This document shows, piece by piece, positions 31,617 to 42,050 of a stretch of DNA of 64,000 nucleotides. Position 1 is the first letter of the stretch. Each line of letters begins with the position of its first letter. The translations under genes and the position numbers were made by a program. Origin of the DNA: Chara braunii (Eukaryota; Streptophyta; Charophyceae; Charales; Characeae); NCBI GenBank assembly GCA_003427395.1, contig BFEA01000396.1, positions 1,220,909 to 1,284,908 of the forward strand, written 5' to 3'. A model generated the notes under the pieces. The model had not been told where the DNA came from, did no database searches, and saw nothing but the letters and a program-made list of their open reading frames with translations.

Positions 31617-31759
31617 AAAATCCAATTCCCCCTCCGCCATGCGCTCATATGGTAGGGTGGGTCGCGTTCGACAGATTCGTGGCACGTGGCGCACAACGCG
31701 ATTGAACATGGACGTTCGAACAAGAACGCGCGTTCAGCGCGTTCAAACGGTCACATAGT

Positions 31760-31767
31760 CGCCTCGT
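31760..31767. repeat. 8-bp target duplication CGCCTCGT, right
   Basis: Second copy of the duplication at 26891-26898. Confidence 0.8.
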
Positions 31768-32777
31768 ATAAGTTAACTTCCTCCACCTTGTAAACTACCA
31801 TGGGGATCGATCAATCCTCTGGTCGTACCACCCAGTCCCCCTGCCTTAATGTTGGGCCTCCCTTGAGTTTCATAACCCATGCGAGGGGGACAGCGTCTTG
31901 GATCTCTTGTAGTGCCTCCTCCAGCTTTCTAACGTGGTCAACTTTTAACGAAGATCCTGGATCGACAACCACGTGCTTGCTTGAATATTCCACAAATCAC
32001 CAACTGTGTAAATCCCTTTCCTCACCCAAGAGAGCCATTTGGAACCCGTTTGGAGTGGGAATGGGTTGCCCATGTGATCTAATATGGATGGGTTCCCGAA
32101 CATAGGCTGTTTCCATATTTCGTCCCATCTAAACAACACAGGTTTTTTGGTCGGGCCTCGTTCTCTCCATAGACGCAGCATGCTGGTCTAGAGGGGATCG
32201 ACCCTGAGGTCTCCTTTGGTTGTGTTGACAGGCGTGTTGTCTCTTTTATTGTAGGGGGGCGCGGGGACTGACCAATGTTGTTGGTCAGCCATCGCAGCGG
32301 ATGGGTTCGATTGAAATCTGTGCATTGTGGTGCCAGAGCGGAGATTTGGATGGTTGGTGCCCAGGGGACATCATTGCCTAACAACCATCTTATAAAAAAA
32401 TTGAATATCAGCGCTTTTGTTTCATTCTCCGGGTCAATTAGTCCTAGCCCCCCTTTGGCACGTAGCTGTATGATAACATCCCATGTCACCCTCCTGATAC
32501 ATGTGGTGCATTCATGGTCCCCACGCTAGAGGTAGGCAAACACAACCCGTTTCAATGTCATTAATTGTTTCTTGCTAAGTTGCCAAAAGGCCACTTTATA
32601 CCATATTGCCGTAAAAATGGCATTGTTGATTGTCAAGGCTCTTCCCACCAACGAAGTATTAGTAGCTTCCCAAACATTCATACGTTGAATTGTTGTGTCA
32701 ATAAGTTTGTCGCCATGGTCTTGTGGGGGGCCAAGTGCAGTGAGGTTTACTCCCAACACTCTGATGGCAGCATCCAA
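31768..32777 (-). pseudogene. LINE B ORF2 connection region
   Basis: Fragments 32526-32777, 32079-32489, 31945-32181 and 31811-31993 lie in shifting frames. Landmarks include AAIRVLGVNLTALG, IIQLRAKGGLGLIDPENETKALIF, WDEIWKQPMFGNPSILDHMG and the final EIQDAVPLAWVMKLKGGPTL, which parallel LINE A. The last segment runs directly into the transposon insertion site. Confidence 0.75.
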
Positions 32778-32831
32778 AGGTTTCCAATCTACCCGGAGGG
32801 CCTCAGGCGGAGGGTTCTCGTCCCTGCTGAG

Positions 32832-33545
32832 TCACCAGCCCTCTGTCTTGGTACCCCTATTTACTTTCATATCCGCCGCAACCTCGAAGAGATGGATTGT
32901 ATGTGCCAGTGTCTGGAAACTGGTCGGGTCAGCCCTAAGTAGGACTGTGAGACCATCAATGAATATGGAAGTGATCGAGACTAAGTGATACAAGATTTCG
33001 TGCACCACAATTCTCTGTATCTCTGGGTTGACCCTTATCATAGCCGCCAATGCTTCAATCATGAGGACAAAAAACATCGGGGCTATGGGGTCTCCTTGCC
33101 TCACAGATCTCTGCAATTTGAATGACGGTGAGAGGTGCCCATTCATCATGATGTTTGTGGCCGCAGTTAGGTGAAATATGTTTACCCATTTTAAAAATTT
33201 GGGGCTGAAGTTTATTTTGTTAAGACACAATTCCAGGAAGTCTCAGTCCACATGATCATTTGCCTTTTCGAAGTCAATGAAAAGAATGACAGCGTCCATC
33301 CTGCGTTGTCTTGCGTACCTGATGGTTTAATTGACTAACAGGATAGTATCCTGTATGTTTCGATAGGGCATGAAACTAGATTGGTCCGCGTGGATGAGAT
33401 GTGAGAGGTAGGGGCGAAGTCTGTTAGCCCAGACCTTTGCCACAATTTTATAGGGTACCGGGAGGAGAGTAATAGGCCTATAGTTTCGTATGTCTTCTTT
33501 GTCTCCCTTTTTGTAGATGAGAGTTGTGACCCCTTGACCAATCAT
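32832..33545 (-). pseudogene. LINE B reverse transcriptase, catalytically broken
   Basis: RT motifs in order: LIYKKGDKEDIRNYRPITLL, RNIQDTILLVN, then (after a stop) LFIDFEKANDHVD, RQGDPIAPMFF and FIDGLTVLLRA where other copies have FADDLT. The second catalytic aspartate of the FADD box is replaced by glycine and its alanine by isoleucine. In addition, stops split the domain. This enzyme cannot be active. Confidence 0.85.
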
Positions 33546-34376
33546 ATCCCCAAACGTCTCCTCTATGTAGACTGCATTAACATAATGACAAAAATCTTCT
33601 TGGAATGTCTCCCGGAAGTGGAGTCAGAATTCTTTGGGGAAATAATCAATTCCCAGGGTCTTCTCATCATCCATATCGCGCAGGGCTAATAACATCTCCT
33701 CCTGTGTGATGGGTGCCTCCATTGCTTCCTTTTGTTGTGTGGTGAACATTGATGGGATAACATTTAGGAGGGCGTTTCTCGCATTCCACACTGTGTGTTG
33801 CGAATATTGATTGGTTTCTGATGTGAAAAGTCTTTTATAGTACTATGAGGCATACTCAACTATCTTATAGCCATTGGATGCGAGCGGTTGGTTGTTATCG
33901 ATTGGGTGCTTGAGGGAGGAAACCGTGCTTTGTCTCTTCCAAGCCTTAGCTTTACGGAACCTTCAACCGCATCCTTCGTGATTCTGACCCGGATTCTCCA
34001 TTTCTGGGTCTGGTTATCTAGATATTCTTGTTATTGGGCCCTAGCTCTTTGCAGTGCATTGTAGGTGTCCGTGTCCAGGGGGTGATCCATGAGTTGGCCA
34101 TCCCACTCCTCCAGGCGGGTCATAAGTCTCTCCAAGTTCTCCTTACGCTCCCTTGCGTTTTGATTGAGTATTTCTTTACTCTTTCCCGGAGTTGTGCGAT
34201 GCCGTCAGCCTGGCATCTTGGGGTTTGCGTGTAGTCCAACACGCCCAAAATTCCTTAACCATGGTATCAAAAGAAGGAAATTTAAGGAGCATATTGTTAA
34301 ATTTGAAGAAGCTTGGTCCTTTGGTTATATGTGAGTGAAAGGATAGGCCCGTCACTATCATTCTATGATCAAAGGA
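33546..34376 (-). pseudogene. LINE B linker between endonuclease and RT, degraded
   Basis: Corresponds in position to the 4625-4909 linker of LINE A. Only short frames remain. Confidence 0.5.
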
Positions 34377-35384
34377 CTAGCACGGCGAGATAGTACAAAG
34401 TTTAACATCCGCAACTATGAGTAGTCTTGAGATTTCTTCTGAAATAAGGGTCAACTCGATCATAGAATTCACTATGCCTTTGTCGCCCATCGAGCTCACA
34501 CACGTGTAGGCCCTTTTAGTGGGATGAAGATGTCTATAAGTGTTTATAAGTCCTAGCTCCGACATCATATGTCCCAAGGCTGTGACATCAGAGTCGCCGT
34601 GGGCCGGGGCAATCCAAGGATTTTGAGGGGGGGACCGCCTGTCTATCGTGGGATCCGATGTTGTGTTGAAGTCCCCAACTATGATGATGGGGCCATCTCG
34701 GGGTGGTAGTTGTTGAACCGCCGTAAAAAATGCAACCCTGCTCCCAGGATCATTGGGTGCATATATACAAGCCACGTACAGTATTTCAGTTCCCATTGTG
34801 GCTCTGAGCCACACCCATCTTCCTTCCTCTATATCCCACTCAACATGTTGGGGGATAAACCTAGATGTGGGGTGAACCCACAAGGCCACCCCTGTAGATG
34901 CTGCTGCCCTAGCCGGAGCCGCAAAGGAAGTGTGCGGCCATATTTGTTTGGTCTTGGCCTGGTATGTTGGGGAATCCGTGAGATGGGTCTCTTGGACTGC
35001 GACCACGTCCGACCAACTACCACTTGTATCATGTGTTATTTGATTCCAAATAGCTTGTCGTTTCTGTTCATGTGCCAGAGCCAGACCATTGACGTTAATA
35101 GATCTGATGTCCAGATCAATGTTCTCAATTTTATTTGCCCAAACCGGTGGCCTTCTAAGGGGCGGGGCCGGGTGAGGGGGACTGGGGCAGGGGCGTTGGG
35201 GTTGTCTTTGCTGATTGCCCTGCAGCGAAGGGTACTGAAGTTGATGTATTGGGCTCCCCTCAGTCACCAATTGCCCTGCTGGGAGGAGGCCGTTCATCTG
35301 TTCCTGTCTTACAATGTATGCTTGGGGCAGTGAAGTTTTGTAAGTCCCACGACTTATCAAGTCCGTATTATGTGGGACCTTCAA
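34377..35384 (-). CDS. LINE B apurinic-like endonuclease
   Basis: A 335-residue open segment. After a Gln/Pro-rich N-terminus of about 85 residues come SINVNGLALA (Asn99), AVQETHL (Glu132), CIYAPNDP, VGDFNTTSD (Asp238, Asn240) and SMIELTLIS at 307-315. At the last site the usual Ser-x-Ile-Asp has become SMIE, so a catalytic Asp is replaced by Glu. The frame stops just before the final DH motif, which follows in a nearby codon (SFDHRMIV). Inactivation is likely. The N-terminal extension could reflect an upstream start in LINE B or ORF1 read-through. Confidence 0.85.
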   Translation of the reverse strand: MKVPHNTDLISRGTYKTSLPQAYIVRQEQMNGLLPAGQLVTEGSPIHQLQYPSLQGNQQRQPQRPCPSPPHPAPPLRRPPVWANKIENIDLDIRSINVNGLALAHEQKRQAIWNQITHDTSGSWSDVVAVQETHLTDSPTYQAKTKQIWPHTSFAAPARAAASTGVALWVHPTSRFIPQHVEWDIEEGRWVWLRATMGTEILYVACIYAPNDPGSRVAFFTAVQQLPPRDGPIIIVGDFNTTSDPTIDRRSPPQNPWIAPAHGDSDVTALGHMMSELGLINTYRHLHPTKRAYTCVSSMGDKGIVNSMIELTLISEEISRLLIVADVKLCTISPC

Positions 35385-35392
35385 AACCCAGC

Positions 35393-38300
35393 CTAGAGGT
35401 GTCTAACGAATGGCGGGTCATCCCATTGTTGGTGTGCCTCAAGCACATCTTCTTTTACCAGAATCCGTAGAAAGAGGGTCTGCTCCTCTGTGGTCCAAGT
35501 GATATTCGTCCGCAGTCTGGATGTGGGCATGTGCAACAATTGATGTTTGGTCATCCATTGCAGGTGGGCATCCTCATGTTGCGATCTGTCAGCTAGTGGA
35601 AATAGCAAGAGCATCGGGGTCACCCCCTTTGGGAACGGTATGTCCTGGGGGAGGACAGTTCCAAATGCATTTGTATCATCGTTTTGCACGACGTGCAACT
35701 TCACCTTGCCTCTTGTAAGTATCTGGGAGACATGGCCCCTCCATCCCTCTAGTGTGTAACCCTGCTGATGATAAGTGGGCAAAGACTTGGCAGCTGGTTT
35801 GGGGACTCACTGCGGGCTTTATCACAGACCTAGATGCCATGCCGCTCCTTCCTTTTCCCTCCTCAAAGGCAAAGCCACAACCCCGGCAGACCAAATAATA
35901 GGTAGTTGTGAGGGGGAACCATTAACGGTACAAGTACTCAGGTGATCCTTAAGAAGGAGCGGTGTCCTTAGGTTGACCCTGTGGTTGTGTTCGGGTTCAT
36001 TTGACTCATCAGCTGCTGATGCAGCGGGTTCTGTTTGTTCCATCGTGAGCTGCAAAATGAGAGGTTGAGCCTCCAACACAACGACATTGTTTGGGGCGTC
36101 TTCTGGATACTGTTCCTTGGGCTGCTGAGGCTGCTGAGGCTGCTGAGAGTGTGGCGACGGCATAAGCCGTAGGGGGAACTGCTGGTTACTGGAGCAAAGG
36201 GGACAATATCCAGTTCGGGTAGGTTCCATTCGAAGGCAGTTTCGATCGGCCTATCTGAAACATCCGATTCGGATTCTGAGATGCATTCATCCTGATCTAT
36301 ATCAGGCCGTAGTGCACAAGTGTTTCAGGGTGCCCCAGCCCCGGTAGTCAGGTCCCCTATGGCTGGGGTTGGTTTAATGTGTATGAGGGGCGTGAGGAGG
36401 TGCGTTGGCCCCAGTCTTTCAGGCCCTGCGATCACCAGGACTGAATCTTGTGAGTCCCCCATCATGACATTATCCAGTTCCTGTATTATCAGTGTCGGCC
36501 AGCTTATCCCTTCCCATTAGATTGGCTGTTGAGATGGATATGAGTTTAACTTAGCAGACTGCAGTGTTAGTTGCTGCTCGGTTTACGACTGCTGTTGGCT
36601 CATCTGTTGGCTCATGGTTCTGACTCTTTCCCTAAGCTTATAAATGGCATCCTTGATTCGTATTGCTACTGCGCTCCAGTCAATCGAGGGGGGGTTGGGG
36701 AAGCTGTCAATATAGTTTGTCAGCGATGCAGTGCTCATAAAGGCTCTCCATATGCTCTCCCAATGTAGAGGGGGGATGGTCATATGGGTCCCTTGAGCCA
36801 GGAGTCCCATGAGTAGAGTCTGTTATGACTTCAAGTCTTGCCTTGACTAACCTATCCCTTGAGAGCCTTTCCAGGCCTCTCGTGCTGCCATGGCAAGGTG
36901 GGGAGTGAGGCTGCCATGACAGCTTCTCCCATTCATCCGAGTGATGGTATTCTGAGCCATATGCACCTCTATCCCCGGTGGGGGAGGGGGCTCCTCCAGC
37001 GGATCAAGGGTCACAGGTTGATGCATTGCTCTGGGGGCGCCGAGCTGTTGCCTGTAGCGGTAGAGGGGTACAGGCTCCTGCAAAGGGGGGGGTTCTGCTT
37101 GTATAGCGGCCCCCAGTGCATGCTGGTAATGCATATAATTTCGTGTTGAATCTCCCAACAGATGGGCCAGCGACGGGTCAACAGTGCATGTTTGCTGTGA
37201 GGTGTGCGCCCCTGCCGCAGGCAGGACTATTGGTGCACCCATGTCAATGTCTGCTGGCCCCGGCAACGGGCCGGCCTGGTCCATAGGGAGGCGTCCCATA
37301 GGGTCTTCCGTGGCAATCTCCATCCCTTCCATCGAAGTAGAAAGGTGTATTGTGATGTGGGTCGCTGTCTGTGCCTCTGCGACCTCTATCTGGGTGTCTG
37401 TAGAAACAGGAGGCCGATTAGACTCCGTTCGTTTGTGAAGAGGAACCTCCCACTGGTGGTGCACGATCCCCGGTCCCACACCCTGGGAAGCCAGTGACTG
37501 TCGTTCCCCTTGCGAGATTTCTGGGGGGGGCGTTATCAGTTGACCATCATGCTCTCCTGGTTGTGGGGCACTGAGCTCTGTGATTCTGTTCTGCCACTTC
37601 ACCACCTTTTCGACTGTTGCTGTCTCTGCTGTCATCCTTTCCCCCTGCATGTTGTGCATGTCCCACCCCATGTTGGCGTGCTGCTTCTGGTACTGCGGCT
37701 GTTGTGGGTGTATGGGGGGCTTATGAGGTTGTGCCTGCAGGCTTCACGGTTGTAGCCTCTGTGGTTGCTTCCTCTGATGTGGGGGGACAACGGATTGTTG
37801 GGGGTTTGTGTCCAGAAGTTCTGTACCAGAGTGCAACAATTGTTGTTTTTGTGGCTGTTACTGTCTTTGTTTCTGTAGCTCAGTCTGCCAGCCACTATCG
37901 TGGCCGTGCTTCTGCTGTTGTGTGTGCGAGATAGAGGAGGTGGCGCTCTGGCCCGATTGCTGATTCTGTACGTGCTTCTGCGTACGTAGCTTCTCAGTTT
38001 GTAGGTCCAGCTGTTTGTTGACGTCCGGCTGCTGGGTACGCTCCAGTTGCACTGACAGTACAGAGTGATGTGCCTCTATCTGCTTTTTCTGTTGGCTCGG
38101 CAGGATGTCGGACGTCTATTGGGCCCCCTCTTGGCCAGCCAGACCATGTGTTTGGCTCAGTTGCTGCTCTTGTGTGTGTTGGTGGTAAAGGGCAGGCACC
38201 TGATCAGAAAGGCTCTGCTGTTCTAAGTTATGCTTATCTTGGGGCCTGTGGGGTTCCTGTACTTGTGGCTTTGTGGGGTGTGGCTCTTGTGGTGGCTCGG

Positions 38301-39149
38301 AGTGGGGCCATTCTGGTGAACCTCCAACTGTTGAGGTTGCATCTGATCCTTCTTATGTTGTGGTGGATGCTGTGGTTGTTCCCGTCTATTGGACTGACCT
38401 CTATGGGGTTGTGGTGCAACTTCAGAGGAAGGGGGGGCCGCGCTGTGGGCATGCTGAATCGGGCCATGGTTCTTCTGTGCCAGGTTCTGCAGTTGCTGTT
38501 GTTCTACACTCCGACCCAGGGTGAAGGTTGAGGGGTCCAGTTGTCCTGTGGGGGACGGCCTGTGGCCCTGTTGTCATGGACCCTGCTGTTGCTGTTGTTC
38601 TCCAGTCAACCCCTGGGTCGAGGCTGAGGGACCTGGTTGGGCAGTGTCTGGTCTGGAGTCGGACCTAGAGTCGTTCCTGGTCTGTCCCTCTGTGGTTTGG
38701 GTCTTGGTTGCTGATGTTGTGCTCGCAGGGGAGGGAGATGGCCTCCCCTCCCCCTGCTGTAGTGCAGGATCGGAGGGAGGAGGGACCGCACTGTGGGCTT
38801 GCTGGATCGGCCCGTGGTCCTGCTGTTTCTTTTGTCCTGCACTCAGAAGCTGGTTGGAGGTTGAGGCGCCCAGTTGGCCTTCGGGGATTGGTCTGTGGCC
38901 CTGCTATGATGGACCATGTTGTTGCTGTTGCCCTCCAGTCAGCCCCTCGATCAGGGTTGAGGGGCCCGGTTGGGCGGTGTCAGGTCTGGAGCCCTTCCTA
39001 GTCTGTCCCCCTGCGGCTCGGTTCTTGGTTGTTATTGTTGCGTTTGCAGGGGAGGGAGATGGCCTCCCCTCCCCTTCCCACCTCCATTCCCCTGGGATGT
39101 TGAGCGTTTTTCTATAAAAAAAAACAGCCTTCCATTCACCTAGTGCCAT
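35393..39149 (-). pseudogene. LINE B ORF1, long Gln-rich version
   Basis: A string of frames covers the ORF1 position: 35393-35782, 35822-36229, 36583-36810, 36847-37671, 37632-38052 and 38904-39149. Large parts are Gln/His/Pro-rich (QQPQQPQQPKEQ, HAQNQQSGQ-type). The DUF4283-like domain and the zinc knuckle of LINE A and LINE C are not found, so the N-terminal part is missing or unrecognisable. ORF1 normally coats the element RNA. The 5' third contains a 345-bp tandem duplication. Confidence 0.6.
38430..39090 (-). repeat. Tandem duplication of about 345 bp within LINE B ORF1
   Basis: Each unit runs from CCGCACTGTGGGC through CCTGCTGTT, CAACCCCTGGGTCGAGG-like and TCTGGTCTGGAG, and ends near GGGGAGGGAGATGGCCTCCC. 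The two units are about 85-90% alike by eye. The encoded product is Gln-rich. Confidence 0.7.
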
Positions 39150-39152
39150 CTG

Positions 39153-39741
39153 GATTTTTTTTTGTTTTGAAAAGTTGAATCCTTTATATTATCATAACAG
39201 ATTGGAGAGGCCAGGGACCTCATAATTCAACCCAGAAAATAAAGTTGGAGTCGACTCCCAGAAAGTTACGTAACAGATCTGGAAACCGGGTCCAGAGTCC
39301 CAATTCCTATCATTAAAAAATCTAGCTTTCCAAACCTTGAAGCACAGAAAAAAATATGCAATCAACCTATGAACATACCAACAAAGGTCTAGAGCCAAAA
39401 CCTCCAAGCCCCTATGTGTAAAGTCCTCCACGCCCCTGACTCTGCCTAGGCCTTGTGTTTCCTTCAGGTCATCAGCCAACGTGATATGTTCATCCTTCCC
39501 TCATTAGTAGTGACTGCCAACTGGTTCTTCAGAGCCCCTCTTGCGGAGCCAGAGAAATTCTCTATTCTGGCGACCTTCCTCACCCTTCCGGTCAGCCCAG
39601 ATCATTCTTCTTATACTTCCTTTAATATTTTTTTTTTTTGCTGCTCGATTGGCAATTGTTCCCCTTTGAAGACTGTGGCATTTCAGGCTCGCCATATTTC
39701 CTGCAAATTAACCCCTCTGCATACTAGTGCCACGTATCCCC
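39153..39741 (-). mobile_element. 5'-truncated LINE of the LINE D lineage
   Basis: The minus strand encodes ALVCRGVNLQEIWRA and NATVFKGEQL, aligning with ALICRGVIMEAIWAMRNAKV of LINE D. It then has a 3' UTR sharing GAGGTCCCTGGCCTC with that of LINE D (GAGGTCCCCGGCCTC), a 3' hairpin at 39278-39296 and an A-tail (T run 39154-39163). It is inserted at the 5' edge of LINE B. Confidence 0.75.
39278..39296 (-). other. 3'-tail RNA hairpin, copy 5 (compensatory variant)
   Basis: TCTGGA-AACCGGG-TCCAGA on the plus strand. The outer pair has changed on both arms relative to GCTGGA/TCCAGC. Confidence 0.75.
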
Positions 39742-39744
39742 AAC

Positions 39745-40142
39745 CCTCCGACATCTTCACCCGTAATTATCGACCCATCACACTCACTGTCGTATACAAA
39801 CTCATCTCAAAAGTCATAACAAAGCATTTAAATAAATGCATAGCCAACATTATCCATCCTTCCCAAACAGGTTTTATCCAAGGAAGGAATATCCAAGACA
39901 ATTTTCTTCTGATAAATGAGTGAGTCAAACTCTCTCGTCAATCTAAGCACAACGTGGCCATTATATTTATAGATTTTGAAAAAACATATGATCACAACGA
40001 CTGTTTTTTCCTGGATAAATGCCTAAAGAAACTCCATTTTGACCCAAACTTTAAACGATGGATTAAAATATTGCATAATGACACAACAACAAGAGTGATG
40101 ATTAATGAGAATGTGACTCCCCCTTCACTTGAAACTGTCTGA
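39745..40142 (+). pseudogene. LINE E reverse transcriptase remnant
   Basis: Two frames separated by a stop cover RT blocks from NYRPIT to TRVMINENVTPP, matching TTRVMINGNLAPP of LINE A. The catalytic FADD and RQGDP blocks are deleted downstream. Confidence 0.8.
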
Positions 40143-41695
40143 CCGACAAGCAGCCAGGAGAGATATTGCCAGGGATCCATTTTGGATCTACTTGATTAAA
40201 AATTGGAGGAAATTGCCTCTCCCAGACAAGATAGTTCCTGAGAGATGGGAAGAGGTCTACCAACAACAATTGTTTAACAATACATTTATCAGGGATTCTT
40301 AAGGGTGCACCCTCAACTGTTCGGACTCACCATGAAAATGTTGGATTAAGAAAGGAGTCACACACATTAGAGATGTCTGGAACGTTGAGAACAGGGACTG
40401 GATTGATCTGCTGACCTTCCAGGAGAGATTAAGATATTACCATCATCAAAAAGAAACTCTAAAACAACTAATTCCCCTTGACTTGGTCAAAATCCTGAGA
40501 AATGGACCAAAGCTTATCCCAAATGATTGGGTATCCATCATCGATCAACAAGGGATATTCTTATATCTATCTTTGATCTAGGGGAGGATGGTTTCCTCAA
40601 GGCGAGATCATAAAAGCACACGGGGTGGGTCGAAAGCAAATAGAGTTTTCAGGATCAGGGTCCTTATGATTAAGGAAAGTTGACTTGCTTTTAAACCAGA
40701 CACACCCATCTCTCATCTCCCTTTAGATCCGGTTTGCTGGATCTGGTCCTTCTCAAATGGTACAGGGCGCTCTTATGTAAGGACACTTCACATCTTGTTA
40801 GTGAGTCGACCTATAGGATGCTTCGTTCTACGATAAACCTAAAAGACAAAATAGAAGATCGTTGGATGAGGCATCTAAACGTAAGTAAAGAAACATTGCA
40901 CTTCATTAAGTAGTTCCACTTTATTAAATCCAGACCAACTAAAGTAGCGTCACTACAATGGCAAATTGGCCATCGTTGTCTCCCTACAAACGACTAGATC
41001 ATCGATAGAACATCGTCGGAACGAAAAGGAATAGCCTTTCCGTGGTGTAAGTTCTGCAAATCAGCCTTCCCATCCAAACTCATACCGGAAACTTTAAAAC
41101 ACATTTTCTTATAATGCCCAAGCTCAATTTGGCTATGGCGGTGGTGGGATAGGATTTGGAGCCAGTTAGAAACATCCCTCCCTTGGCCCTGGAATTGGAA
41201 GACCCTCCTCTTGGAATCCTGGAATCCGAACCTGGAAGATTCTTTCACTCTGAACCTATTCACAATCAAAAGGTGAGCGGTCATATGGGCGATCTGGTTA
41301 CGAAGGTGTACTCATAAAATGGAAGGTGCTCACCAAGATGACCCTGAATTCACTGATACTATCAGACAACAGATCCAAACAGAGATCACTCTCAAATGAG
41401 AGTCCCTTAAGGAAAAATTACAATCTCTATCACAAGAAAAATAAATATTGCATCATATCAAAACATTCAATTAGAACTGGCTTGAAGAGGACCAGTGAGG
41501 TAGATTGGGAAAAGTGAAGTGGGAAGGAACAAATGAGAATGCCCAAGAGGAGATCCCAAAGAACTACAGCCTAACCTTCAATGAGTGGAGCAACATTGAT
41601 CCTACTGTACCTTTAAGACCTCTATTGGATTTCCCTGATCCCTTCCCTCTCTCGAACCTTTGCTTAGTTCCCAGGTCGTGGTATGCGTATGAATG
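40143..41695 (+). pseudogene. LINE E ORF2 C-terminal remnant
   Basis: Multiple stops. It contains the zinc-finger array (WCKFC...LKHIFL then a stop codon in place of the last residues before Cys) and the C-terminal QQIQTEIT and NEWSNIDPTVPLRP blocks shared with LINE A. Confidence 0.75.
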
Positions 41696-41863
41696 ATCAG
41701 GAAAATCCCTTGCATTGTATGTGAATGTTGGGGTCATCCTTTTGCAAGAACAAGTGTGAATAAGTGCTACGAAGATACATATATTTGGCGCCCTCTCAGG
41801 GTGAAGAGGCACAAGACTCCACACTAAGTTGTAGATTTCCCACTTGCAGTGACCAGAAGGGAC

Positions 41864-41882
41864 GCTGGGTCCAGTTCCCTGT
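41864..41882 (+). other. 3'-tail RNA hairpin, copy 6
   Basis: GCTGGG-TCCAGTT-CCCTGT after GGGAC. The G-C variant of the stem, with one arm now imperfect. Confidence 0.55.
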
Positions 41883-41921
41883 TTGTGTTGTACCTCGGTC
41901 CTTCATTGTTTCTCATGGGAC

Positions 41922-41940
41922 GTTGGACCCAGTTTCCAGC
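41922..41940 (+). other. 3'-tail RNA hairpin, copy 7
   Basis: GTTGGA-CCCAGTT-TCCAGC after GGGAC (one G-U pair), followed by AGGTGCAACTCCCCACC, the module also found in LINE A tails. Confidence 0.7.
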
Positions 41941-42050
41941 AGGTGCAACTCCCCACCAATAGAATGGAACCCCGATAAGTCAGGAAGGAGTGCATGCTCG
42001 TATCATCACTCTTACCTGACGCCACAGGATTTGTTAAAAAAAAATAAATA

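Larger units (their letters stand above)
26899..31759. mobile_element. hAT-like DNA transposon, 4.86 kb, nested in LINE B
   Basis: It is bounded by the perfect 8-bp duplication CGCCTCGT. The ends are weakly inverted (left TGTGTTACCG; reverse complement of right ACTATGTGACCG). Both ends are crowded with GCGTTCA and TGAACGC in opposite orientations, a subterminal arrangement typical of hAT transposase-binding sites. No hAT transposase is visible, but a 501-bp N gap lies inside. The cargo includes a mitochondrial-type rps12 fragment and microsatellites. The 8-bp TSD fits hAT; the TIRs are too degenerate for certainty. Confidence 0.7.
26006..39152 (-). mobile_element. LINE B: L1-type retrotransposon, split by a hAT-like insertion
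   Basis: On the minus strand, ORF1 (39149 to 35393), endonuclease (35384 to 34377), RT (33545 to 32832), connection region (32777 to 31811) and the zinc-finger C-terminus (26832 to 26006) follow in the order of LINE A. A 4.86-kb transposon (26899-31759) interrupts it with an 8-bp target duplication. Many stops and frameshifts show it is an old copy. Its RT has lost the FADD motif. The far 5' side abuts the A-tail of another LINE at 39153. Confidence 0.85.
39742..42036 (+). mobile_element. LINE E: degraded plus-strand relative of LINE A
   Basis: The plus strand encodes RT and C-terminal pieces in shifting frames: NYRPITLTVVYKLISK, QTGFIQGRNIQDNFLLINE, IFIDFEKTYDHND, then a deletion that removes RQGDP and FADD. 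Later come LQWQIGHRCLPTND, WCKFCKSAFPSK, RWWDRIWSQL and LTFNEWSNIDPTVPL. The 3' tail has two hairpins and an A-rich end at about 42024-42050. It is 5'-truncated within the RT and inactive. Confidence 0.85.

Noticed and set aside
38521-39117. 198-codon plus-strand Cys/Gly-rich frame
   Set aside because: Antisense of the CAG-rich tandem duplication in LINE B ORF1.
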